In this document: positions 1 to 10,193 of the stretch, one piece after another
Layout of the letters: each line of letters begins with the position of its first letter
Position numbering within the stretch: the stretch's first letter is position 1
NCBI RefSeq assembly: GCF_026914185.1
Contig: NC_070565.1
Coordinates: 682,001-746,000, forward strand
Direction: 5' to 3'
DNA from: Puccinia triticina
Lineage: Eukaryota > Basidiomycota > Pucciniomycetes > Pucciniales > Pucciniaceae
Length of the DNA: 64,000 bases
Position numbers and translations under genes: made by a program
The notes under the pieces: model-generated
Told to the model about the DNA's origin: nothing
Database searches by the model: none
What the model saw: only the letters and a program-made list of their open reading frames with translations

Positions 1-74
1 AGACATCTGACTGCCTTCTTGCAAGTGCTAGCAGATGTTTTAGTGCATGTTTTTCTGAAACCTGACAGCTGAAC
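1..74. repeat. dispersed repeat, copy of MULE interior
   Basis: This segment matches 9,683-9,756 with one or two differences by eye, in the same orientation. The second copy lies inside the Mutator-like element at 9,216-10,182, so the window edge probably cuts a related element. Confidence 0.75.
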
Positions 75-342
75 AGTTATAGATCCGGCCCGCGTTTGAA
101 ATGTATTGTTGCGGGCGAGGCTGTACGGTAGGATGCCTTGTGCAGCTGTATGCACTGGGTTTAATGGCTTAAAATCCAGCTAAAACTACAGTAAAATAGG
201 GCCTCTGTTAGCGCCACTACGCTAATGCTAAGTGTCCCTGTAGCGTAGCGGCCCATTGTTAGCTGTAGCATAGCGTAATGTTAGATTTTTTAGCTATGCT
301 ATGCAAAAGTTACTGTTGGCGGCCGGAATTATCCGGCTAACA
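75..342. repeat. TAGCG-rich repeat, possible hAT-like end
   Basis: No gene is seen. The stretch is rich in the words GCTA, TAGCG and GCGCTA. At 250-261 it contains the reverse complement of TAACAATGGGC, close to the terminus of the 477-bp hAT-like element at 7,346, so it may hold one end of a related copy. No matching opposite end was found. Confidence 0.4.
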
Positions 343-479
343 CACCAGGGCGGAATGTGTGGCACTCTCTATGCCAAGACGTATGTTTTTTGGGAAAGCT
401 TATTGATTTCAACTGTGTGAACATGTGTGATTCAGGCTTCAAATATTTTGAACTTATGTTCAATTAAGGCTGATCATAG

Positions 480-1560
480 ATCCACTCCATGGTGTACGCA
501 CTGGCAATGAAGTGGAGGGTACCTCCACTTGATGCTTGGTAAACTCCTGGATTCTACACTTACTGGTGTGTATCAGCCATCAAGTTGAGACGTCCTCCAC
601 TCAATGATTGGGGTGTACAGCCATTGAGTGGAGATACTCTCCACTTTATGACTGTTGAAAAACCATTGAGTGGAGGGTGTGTCCACTCAATTCACATATG
701 CACATTACCAGCTATCAAGTGAAGACATCCTCCACTTGATGACTGGTGGTGAATGCCATTGAGTGGAGGGATTCTCCACTCAATGAATGGTGTGTACCGG
801 ACATTGAGTGGAGGGGTTCTCCACTAGGTGATTGGTGTCTACCAGCCATTGAGTGGAGACACCCTCCAATCAATGACAGGTCACTGGGCTGGGAATAACC
901 CGCCTCAATTACCAGCACTACATGGGAGTCATTGAGCCTTGCCTTTCCATGTTTGACGGAGGCATACCTACTGGAGGACTTCCCGTGCGATCTGGGACTC
1001 TTGCAGATGTCCAAATAGACCCAAAAATTCTAGATTTTAACAGGGAAATCTAGCCTTTTGGGGTCCAGATCATTTCTGGGAGACCCGCAGATTCCAACGG
1101 GAAGCCCTCCACTGTACATCGCGCTGGGAGAGTCCTGCCTCAATGAACAGTACATACCGTCCATCCAGCTGCGCTTTTCCAAGCTAGGTGGCCAGTATAT
1201 ATATGCCTACCATGCTTGGAAAGGTTGGCTCAATGAACAGAATGTGCTGGTCATTGGGCTAGGGCTTCCCTTGCTTGAAGATCAGGTGCTGGCCATTGTC
1301 TTTGAGTTTGGAGACGTCGCAGATTGATGACTGGGGCATTATGGACGTCAAGCGCGGCCTCTCCCCACTTGATGACCAGTTTGTGCTGGCCATTGGGCTT
1401 GAGGAGGCCTAGATCAATGACCAGAACTTACTTGTCATTGATCTCGGGTTTTCCGAGCTCCGTAGGCAGCACATACTGGTCATTGGGGCTGGGAAAGCCA
1501 GGCTCAATGACCAGTATGCATTGTACTGTTGAGGGTGGGGGCTTTCCCAGCTTGATGATA
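480..1560. repeat. hairpin minisatellite, CCATTGAGTGGAG family
   Basis: Many diverged units contain CATTGAGTGGAG followed at short distance by its inverse CTCCACTCAATG, so each unit can fold. From about 1,060 the unit changes to a related word set (CAATGACCAG, CTGGTCATTG). The same words recur at 56,890-57,170, 58,690-58,830 and 62,030-62,880. Short open frames here are artefacts of the repeat. Confidence 0.7.
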
Positions 1561-2804
1561 GCAAGCAGTGTTTGGAAAGTCTGGGTACATCAGCACATTG
1601 CAAATGTCCTCCCTGATGTTTGGCTGAACATGACGGTGGACATTGCAAAAAAAAGCAACACTCCCCGGGGGGCACACGGGGATGCAGAGATGATCTCTGT
1701 TGTCCCTCTGCAGCCGCTGTTGACTTATGCCCACCTTGAAACTCCCTGATTTTTTTTGTGCTTTTCACCACATATTCATGGGTGCAAATGCTCCTCCTCC
1801 AATGTGAATTATGTTGATTAGTCTGGATAAAGCAGGTATTACTACAAAGTGCATCAGTGTTATCTAAGAAATGAGCTACTATGTACCATGTCATAATAGG
1901 TGCAGACTGATTCTTATGGAGGTTTGTCAAGAGTTTTCCAAGATTCTACAGAGCTCACTGATGTCATCTTGAAAAAAGCTCCACATCCCTCTGCGACAAA
2001 GATGAAGGAAAACAATGCCCAATAATTGGATGCTTTCTATCATCTTGGTTTCCTCCTCATCCCGCGTGGCAACAACCTCCAGAAGTTCTTGATCGACCAG
2101 CCCCGCCTCCACCCCTCGCTTGCCGACCTCATCCCTCCGCATCCTCTCCCCCGGACTAACTGTTGCCGCCAGGGAGGCACACGAACAACTTGGCGAAATC
2201 AGATTGATCAGATGGATCACATAAACCACACGTGCCTTCATCATCCGCTTCTGCCATCTCGTCTCAAAGGGCTACTCTGCATAAATTTTCCTCTTGTTCA
2301 TTGCCTACATCCTCATGCACCTCACCTCCAGCCTGTCAATGATGCCTATGAATACTCTCGCCAGCTGCCGTTGTGGTGCTCCATTCCAAACCATAAGTGG
2401 TATTTTATTGCTTTCCTTTACATATATTCATCATTACATTGCCCATTTCCCCATAACCCTTCACAAATACCTCATTATTATTGCATATTCAGATTCTACG
2501 CCAAATTTCATCTATAGTCACTCATACATAGTACCCCCTTATCTTCAATGGTTCAATAGTTATAAAGGATATAAGACTTACAGAAAACCTACAGTCTTCA
2601 TTAGTTACAATACTCATTTCATTAGTAACTTAGCTGAATCATTACATCACATTCTTTTCACAGATATTTTCTCACATACTAAACCCTTTACATACATTAC
2701 TCATTATGTACTATGCCTATTGTACACATTACATCATTGGATCTGTGCTTACCTCTTTTCAGTAGTGCTCATCATTACAAGTTGTTACTATGTTCACACC
2801 ATCT

Positions 2805-2924
2805 TCCCCATTTGTAAAGTCTTTTCTTCCCATAGCCAGAACCCTTCCCCATTTGTACAGTCTATATTCCCATAGCCAGAACCCTTCCCCATTTGTACAG
2901 TCTATATTCCCATAGCCAGAATTC
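2805..2924. repeat. 40-bp tandem repeat, about 2.5 copies
   Basis: A unit beginning CCCATAGCCAGAACCCTTCC and ending GTACAGTCTATATT is repeated in tandem almost without change; a partial diverged unit precedes it. Confidence 0.8.
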
Positions 2925-2950
2925 CTCATTGTCTGTGCTCATCCCTCCTT

Positions 2951-2990
2951 CATATAAAGAACTGTCCTTCCCCCCTCACTTGTACCCCAG
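2951..2990 (+). promoter_or_regulatory. TATA-like core promoter
   Basis: CATATAAAGAACTGTCCTTC is followed by a C-run and CACTTGTACCCCAGCAG. A similar arrangement (CTATATAAGGAGCTCTCTCC then a C-run) occurs at 58,143-58,200 in another repeat-rich part of the window. No downstream coding region could be recognised, so this may be a transposon promoter. Confidence 0.3.
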
Positions 2991-5900
2991 CAGACCCTAG
3001 AGCAGAGCAGAGAATTATATGCAGAGACCTATATGCATAATTTATAGAGAATTTTAGATACAGAAATTATAGTGCCCATTCTCATCAACCCATTGCCATT
3101 GAATCATTTCCAATTGCTTTTCCCCTTCAACTATTGCTCCAACCCTCTCACCTTCAGTAGGCAGTAGTCAGCTCATAGTACTAGCTCCTAAGATCAAGTA
3201 GAAATCAGTCACACCTTTTCTTTCTTTTTCTTAGTGTTACTCTCATCCCCTCAGCATTAGTCAGGAAGGCAGCCTCATCAGCACCCTTGCATAGCTTACA
3301 TTAGTACTAGTGTTGCTATCCATTTCCCTTCCAAGCTCTATTCTCCCCATTGAGTAGTTCCACACCGTGCTATTCTTGTAGCATTTCTGTCTTGAGCCAA
3401 ACCCACTCTGTTCAAGCATCTTTGTCATCTGGTGGAACAAGCCACTTGAGCTCTCAAAACTTGAAGACATTGTCTGATATCCTCCAGAGCAACCAACCTC
3501 CTTTGGTGCAAATTGCCCTGCCCAAAAACGCTGGGCAGGATTGTCTCAAGCCAGGGGGAAGGGAATAAGTGATTTCTTTTGCAGTGTAGCACCCACACTT
3601 GGCTCTTCTCAAAGATCCGGCTGGTTCCTTGCAAAACTCCCATCTATCCGGAAGACTCTCCAATTAACAAACCAACAACTTTACACTTGAATTTTTTGAA
3701 CATGGGTATCATCCTGCCCGTGCACTTGAGTGAAGACTGTGGACCTGTCAAACTTGACATTGAGAGCTTGCCTCACTCCTCAGAATCTACACAGGCTTGG
3801 CTGAAGTTGCTGAGGTTGGATACCATAATTCTCAAATAATGAAGAGTTGATTTTGAACCCGCCAAGACTGGAGCTACGCTCAACCAAAGTAAGAAGAAAT
3901 GCAAGCCCTTGGGTGTGAATGATCTTGAATTCCATCACATCAATAGCCAATCAGACAACACCCTTTTGTCAAGGAAGATTCTGAATGTTGGAAAAGTCAG
4001 ATGTGCACTCATGGAGTCTGAGAAACTTTGAGGGATGAAATGGATTCACAACGTAAGTCATATCACCTTTCAGTTTGTGGATAACTGCGCCTAATCATGG
4101 CTTGGTTCACCAAAGGTTAATACCACATTAACTACAAATCCTCATATTACACATCAAGTATGATATCATGCAAGTCTGATATTTTCTCTCTACTGGGGCT
4201 TGTGGTCTCCCCAAGTTCCCAAGGCCGAGGGGGTATTGGCTCCAGACTCACCAACATGTGATCCGCAGACGGGACAGTGGACAGATCCCCTCCCTCCCAC
4301 TTGCTGGTGCCCTGCGAGGGCAAACAAGCTGCCAATATGTGCAAGCCCTTGGCCCTGACCATCCTTGCGCTCTGAATTCAACAATCGCACACAATGCTCC
4401 TGTTTTTGCTCTCAGCTCTTGATCAGGCATTTGTATCAATCCTTAGCCCTGCAGAGGCTTTCAAGGCATGTTTGGGGACTACAAAGAACACTGACAATCA
4501 AGTTGCCCTAGACTGAACAAAAATTACTGTGAAAATCCATTCCCTCCACCCCGCCACCCTTCTTGCCCATACCCTTTTGTTCTGCCGAGGAGCCTCTACT
4601 TCAGGTGCGGTGAGTGAAAAGCCTGTTGCTTGCACCCTCCGGGCCACTGTTGAAGTACACTTGGGCAACCCCCCAACAGTGCAAAGCTATCTTGTCCTCT
4701 CTCCTGCTCCTCAGCACAAGCTGGAAAATGAAAAGTGCTCATGGCATTGGAATGTTTTCTGTTGAAGTGCACTACTTGTTTGGTAGTTGTTTTGCCTTCA
4801 ATTTCTTTGTCAATATTTTGAAATTAGAAATTAGCCAAATATCAACAGGATAGTGTGCTCAAACAACCTCAAAGGTTGTTATAATAACACAAATTGTTGT
4901 TACATTTGCGTCCCTGATTCTATTCAAAAAGTGAACACATGAACTACTAACATTGGGCTGCTAGGATCTGCAGCGGCGCAGCCGCCTTGGCCTCTAGTAG
5001 CAATTAACACCATGTTGTTGCACAATGCCCATTGTCATGATGGTACCACTACCTGTAGGAAAAAATTGGGGGAAAAATTCAGGGAAAAGATGTGAAGATA
5101 ATCAATTTACAAGACCAAAGGTTTTACCCATGCTGGGATGTGCATGAGCATTTCAGAATTCACTGTTCACCTTGGATTTCTCAGACCAGTTTCTGAAATT
5201 TGTTGCCTGCTGGTTCCAGGATCACTGAAATATTGATGAACCTGTTGATATCCACCGATCTACCCACTTTTTCTTGAGAAACTTGATTAATTTCACAACT
5301 GGCCATATTTTTTAGTCAGGTGGCGGTAAAACTATGGAAATTTTGCAATGTGTATTCTTGTATGCCAGGTGTGGTACAAAAAAAACAGCTGATGACACTT
5401 CAAACTTTAACTTTCATGAGTAGTCCATCCTTTGTTAAACATGGTAGGGAAAACAGCCCCCGGTATTGTTCACATTTCCCTGCATTGCAATGTGGAAAGT
5501 TATAAGTTACACAGCTTTTCCCAGCTTTGGAACTGTTTGATACTCAAAGAATAGACATTTGGTTTTAACATCACTTACCTCCCAATTTGTCACAGGAATA
5601 GGCATGACAGAAACATGTCGGAAGGATTCATCTACCACTTGGTTGAGACTTTGCAGTTGCTACATTTTACAAGTTTTTTGCACAATCTCATTTTACATGT
5701 GTTTTTAATGAATGAAATCAGCTCTCCAAAATATTCCTTATCACTTAGTCAAGGATATTTTTAGCATAAGTATAGTCAAATGCTTGGCACCACATCTTGT
5801 TCATTGAATTTAACATCCAGAATGTGATCAAGATGGACCAGAAAAACAATTTCACAAGAGAGATTTTCATGTTTTGGCGTTGAGGAAGATCAGTTGGAAA

Positions 5901-6284
5901 CAACTTCATCTCAAGTTACGCTTGGATTGAGAAGAAAGTTGATCAAAGGTTTACAGTTGACACTGAACTCACATCAGACCATTTGACTGATAAAATTACA
6001 GTCTGGCACTCTCTAGAGAGTGCCACGCATTCCTCCCTGGTGACACTACTCAAAATAAGGAAAGCACAAAAAATCCAGTTTAGCATTAGTGTTTTTTTTA
6101 ACAGCTGCTAAGGCTACATTTTTTTGTGTGTAGCATTAGCATCTAATGAAGATACAGTTGGCATATCTTTTGTCTTTTCTAACGCCTCCTGAGCATAAGA
6201 ATGGGCAGAAACAGCCCAGTCTTTTCCCCATGCAACTAGGAAAGTGACCATTGGCAGAAATAACAGGCCAGTTTTTTTTAGGGA

Positions 6285-6460
6285 GTTGAAAAATCAACTC
6301 CCACAAATTAATTTATCGACTCCCAAAATGTGTTTACGTTGCGGGGACCGTCTCACGACGTCCACCCCGGGTCCGTGGGACCAAATTTTGACGCGCGCGG
6401 ATTTTGGGAGTCGGAAAATTAATTCCGCTACCCAGAATGGGAGTTGGAATTTTAATTTCA
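6285..6460. mobile_element. small MITE-like inverted repeat
   Basis: Arms contain CGACTCCCAAAAT and its inverse ATTTTGGGAGTCG, with outer blocks AACTCCCA and TGGGAGTTGG. The two arms enclose a GC-rich centre. No coding potential. Confidence 0.55.
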
Positions 6461-6964
6461 CAAAAAATGCCCAAAAATAAAGAAAAATTTAAACCTCCTC
6501 ACTGGGGCGCCTAAAGCCCCCCAACCTTTTACAGCAGTCATAAAGTGCTCTTAAGAGCACATGGTGAGCTGCACGGCAGTAGCACACCCCAGGAAATGGG
6601 TGTGCTACTGTGGGTCTAATTTTGGGGATTTCCTACTAAGTAATTCCGCCAAAGCATTAGCTATGGTGCCCCAAAGCCCCCCAAAATTTTACAGTGGGCA
6701 GGAATACCGCTGGAAAGCACCTTGTGAGCTTCTTGGCAGTAGCACCCCCCAGGCAAGTCACGTGCAACTGGGGGCCTAATTTGGCGGATTTCCTACTAAG
6801 GATATCCGCCAGAACCAGCTACTGTGCTTCAAAGTGCACCAAATTTTTGATCATCAAGTTAAATAATCTGTACTAAAACATTTAGCTGCAAGGCAGTAGC
6901 CCACCAACAGAAATAATTTTGATTCAGCTGGGGCTTTTGGTCATATCTACGACTAATTGCCTCT

Positions 6965-7225
6965 GCCATAGTTATTAGTCCCTCCGCCACAGTTATTGGT
7001 CCCTCTGCAACAGTAATTTGTCCCTATGCCACAGTTAGTAGTCCCTCCGCCAAATTTAATAGTCCCCCACCGCAGTTATTAGTCCCTCCGCCACAGTTAT
7101 TAGTCCCTCTGCCACAGTTATTAGTCCCTCCGCCACAGTTATTAGTCCCTCCGCCACAGTTATTAGTCCCTCAACCACAGTTAATAGTGTGTCTGCAACA
7201 GATATTAGTCCCTCTGCCACATTTA
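6965..7225. repeat. 21-22-bp minisatellite within palindrome
   Basis: About a dozen units of the type CCGCCACAGTTATTAGTCCCT follow each other; the inverse units occupy 7,228-7,340 and 7,823-7,915. Confidence 0.8.
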
Positions 7226-7345
7226 ATAGGCAGAGGGACTAATAGCTGGTGGAGGGACCAATAACTGTGGCGGGGGGACTGATAACTGTGGCAGAGGGAC
7301 TAATAACAGTGTCAGAGGCACTATTCAATTTGGCGGAGGGACTAC

Positions 7346-7822
7346 CAACAATGGGCTGCTACGCTAAACTACGCTATTTTAGCCCTAAAGTTTAGCGTAG
7401 CGGCAAAAAGTGCCAACCTTTTTTGAATAGCGTTAGCGCGCTGTTAGCGCCGCTACGCTTAGCTGATTTTCAGAGGCGCTAACAGCATACCAATTTTTGT
7501 TTAGCGTTAGCGCTGCACTAAAGCCGCTACGCTACGCTGCATTGCACTAAGGCGCTTTTAGCAGAAAAAAGGCACTTTTTTGCCGCGAAAAACGCTTTAG
7601 CGCAGCATAGCGCGCGCTCTTTTGCGCCTTGCGTGCTTAGCGTTAGCGCAATTGCGCGCATCTGCGCTAACGCTACGCTAAAAGCTAAAATAGCTTTGCA
7701 TTTTTTGCGCGTAGCGTTAGCGCAGATGCGCGCAATTGCGCTAACGCTACGCTAAAAAATAGTGCATTTGCGCTGCGCTACGCTACGCTAACAGATATGT
7801 TAGCGTAGCTGACTCACTGTTG
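7346..7822. mobile_element. hAT-like MITE (copy A), 7-bp TSD
   Basis: The left end is CAACAATGGGCTGCTACGC and the right end is the imperfect inverse (GCGTAGCTGACTCACTGTTG). It is flanked on both sides by GGACTAC (7,339-7,345 and 7,823-7,829). The whole interior is built from GCGCTAACGCTACGCT-like words on both strands, making it highly self-complementary. It has no coding potential and was inserted into the right arm of the palindrome. Confidence 0.8.
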
Positions 7823-8155
7823 GGACTACTAACTGTGGTAGAGGGACAAATTACTGTGGCAGAGGGACCAACAACTGTGGCAGAGGGACTAATAACTATG
7901 GTGGAGGCAATTAGTAGTAGATATGACCAAAAGCCCCAGCTGACTCAAAATTATTTCTGTTGGTGGGCTACTGCCTTGCAGCTAAATTTTTTAGTACAGA
8001 TTATTTAACTTGATGATCAAAAATTTGGTGCACTTTGCAGCACAGTAGCTGGTTCTGGCGGATATCCTTAGTAGGAAATCCGCCAAATTAGGCCCCCAGT
8101 TGCACATGACTTGCCTGGGGTGTGATACTGCCAAGAAGCCCACAAGGTGATTTTG

Positions 8156-9046
8156 TAGCGTAGTGTAGCGTAGTGTAGCGTAGTGTAGCGTAGTGTAGCG
8201 TAGTGTAGCGTAGTGTAGCGTAGTGTGGCGTAGTGTAGCGTAGTGTAGCGTAGTGTAGCGTAGTGTAGCGTAGTGTAGCGTAGTGTAGCGTAGTGTAGCG
8301 TAGTGTAGCGTAGTGTAGCGTAGTGTAGCGTAGTGTAGCGTAGTGTAGCGTAGTGTAGCGTAGTGTAGCGTAGTGTAGCGTAGTGTAGCGTAGTGTAGCG
8401 TAGTGTAGCGTAGTGTAGCGTAGTGTAGCGTAGTGTAGCGTAGTGTAGCGTAGTGTAGCGTAGTGTAGCGTAGTGTAGCGTAGTGTAGCGTAGTGTAGCG
8501 TAGTGTAGCGTAGTGTAGCGTAGTGTAGCGTAGTGTAGCGTAGTGTAGCGTAGTGTAGCGTAGTGTAGCGTAGTGTAGCGTAGTGTAGCGTAGTGTAGCG
8601 TAGTGTAGCGTAGTGTAGCGTAGTGTAGCGTAGTGTAGCGTAGTGTAGCGTAGTGTAGCGTAGTGTAGCGTAGTGTAGCGTAGTGTAGCGTAGTGTAGCG
8701 TAGTGTAGCGTAGTGTAGCGTAGTGTAGCGTAGTGTAGCGTAGTGTAGCGTAGTGTAGCGTAGTGTAGCGTAGTGTAGCGTAGTGTAGCGTAGTGTAGCG
8801 TAGTGTAGCGTAGTGTAGCGTAGTGTAGCGTAGTGTAGCGTAGTGTAGCGTAGTGTAGCGTAGTGTAGCGTAGTGTAGCGTAGTGTAGCGTAGTGTAGCG
8901 TAGTGTAGCGTAGTGTAGCGTAGTGTAGCGTAGTGTAGCGTAGTGTAGCGTAGTGTAGCGTAGTGTAGCGTAGTGTAGCGTAGTGTAGCGTAGTGTAGCG
9001 TAGTGTAGCGTAGTGTAGCGTAGTGTAGTGTAGCGGCCTACCGTTG
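8156..9046. repeat. TAGCGTAGTG decamer satellite, about 87 copies
   Basis: Nearly perfect 10-bp tandem repeat with one visible variant near 8,226 (TAGTGTGGCG). The array ends in TAGCGGCCTACCGTTG, whose inverse (CAACGGTAGGCCGCTACAC) resembles the termini of the hAT-like elements, so the array probably grew from the subterminal repeat of such an element. The long open frame on the minus strand only reflects a 10-bp unit with no stop in one frame. Confidence 0.95.
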
Positions 9047-9215
9047 CTCTGGACTTGTTTCAAGAATACTGTGGAGTGTAGTGTACAGCAAAAGCAAAAA
9101 AGCTTGCGGGTGTGGGAGGCTGAAAATTGCCTGCTGCATTTCAGCCACACACCTGTACAGCTCCACTTTACAGGATGTCACATTGCCTCCAGGCAACTGG
9201 TTGAGCTTGAGTTGC

Positions 9216-10182
9216 AAACTTAGCTAAGTCCCTCAATTGGAGGCGCGCGAGCGCTGTTGCAAAGCAACCCTCCGAAGGAGGGACTTACGCCCTACCTCAC
9301 AAAACAGTAGGCAGCAGAAGGGTGTTTTGGACGTTTTGTTATGTCTTGTTCTGTAGCAGCTACACAAATGTAATTGAGGCCAAGTGAGTGTTGCGAGGGA
9401 CTAGGGGAGAAAACCAAAGTCCACCGTTGACAGACAAGTGACACTTTGGGAGTGAGATATATGTTCTGATTCACTAAGGATCAAACTCCAGGCGCCAATC
9501 TAGTGTAGACTAAATACAAGATTGGCTGTGTTTGGTTGAAGCATACAATGTACTAAATATAAGCATATATGTATCTCAACAGTGAGCTACCCCAAAAGAT
9601 GCGCAAGAAGCATGGCTCTCTGCTCACATTTTTTATATATTTTTAACACCCAAACCTGATTTTTAAATAATTATCCAACACAAGACATCTGACTGCCTTC
9701 TTGCAAGTGCTAGCAGTTGTTTTAGTGCATGTTTTTCTGAAACCTGACAGCTGAACACCACCTCCTTGATAATCACACGCATTGGGTTGCACATTTGTAT
9801 TGATCTGTCAGACTCAAGGGATGTTGTACATAAGACCATCTTTGGCATGTGTCAAAGTATGGATTTACCCAAGGACCTGTGTTAAGAGCGCTCACAAATT
9901 CCTGATTTCCCTTTTCAGATTCAAAGGTGGAAATAGAACACCACTGCCTCAGGGAGGTGGCCGGTGGAAGGGCGGATGTAGGCGGACAATTCTGTCTCCT
10001 CAGATTTTCAATACCTTTTACCTGAGTTGAGATATAAACAGTTGAATTTTTTGAAAATTTTCCCCAGCCAAATGGGATTTCTGCTGCCTACTGTTTTGTG
10101 AGGTAGGGCATAAGTCCCTCCTTCCAAGGGTCGCTTCGCGACAGCGCTCGCGCGCCTCCGATTGAGGGACTTAGCTAAGCTC
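9216..10182. mobile_element. non-autonomous Mutator-like element
   Basis: Terminal inverted repeats of about 105 bp: left arm 9,216-9,320 starts with CTTAGCTAAGTCCCTC and includes GGAGGCGCGCGAGCGCTG; the right arm 10,079-10,182 is its inverse. An 11-bp direct repeat, GCTTGAGTTGC, flanks both sides (9,205-9,215 and 10,183-10,193), matching the 9-11-bp duplications made by Mutator-like transposases. The inside has no recognisable gene and contains the repeat also found at 1-74. Confidence 0.88.
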
Positions 10183-10193
10183 GCTTGAGTTGC

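Larger units (their letters stand above)
343..6042. mobile_element. putative 5.7-kb TIR element
   Basis: The left end reads CACCAGGGCGGAATG and the right end is its imperfect inverse (CATTCCTCCCTGGTG). Just inside each lies GGCACTCTCTA; at 6,005-6,024 this is a perfect 20-bp palindrome. Both ends are flanked by ACA, a possible 3-bp target duplication. A third copy of the terminus is at 63,083-63,120. The interior holds hairpin minisatellites (480-1,560), pyrimidine-rich AT-rich DNA (2,000-3,300) and a long stretch (3,300-6,000) with only short open frames and no recognisable protein. I cannot assign a transposase or superfamily. The two ends could belong to different insertions. Confidence 0.45.
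6700..8147. repeat. large imperfect palindrome
   Basis: The left arm, about 6,717-7,225, is repeated inverted at about 7,228-7,340 plus 7,823-8,147. The inverse of GGCGGATTTCCTACTAAGG, the GATCATCAAGTTAAATAATC block and the CAGCTGGGGCTTTTGG block are all present in the right arm. The right arm is interrupted by the hAT-like element at 7,346-7,822 and cut off by the decamer satellite. The left arm outside 6,717 is preceded by a diverged tandem copy of its outer part (6,540-6,690). No protein is encoded. Confidence 0.8.

Noticed and set aside
2026..2875. Two overlapping open frames of 163 and 193 aa
   Set aside because: Pyrimidine-rich leader-like DNA and a 40-bp tandem repeat; no motif and both frames overlap each other.
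8068..9150. 360-aa open frame on the minus strand with a TTLHYATLRY repeat
   Set aside because: It is only the translation of the 10-bp satellite; a decamer unit without stops keeps a frame open. No start context, motif or splice signal supports a gene.
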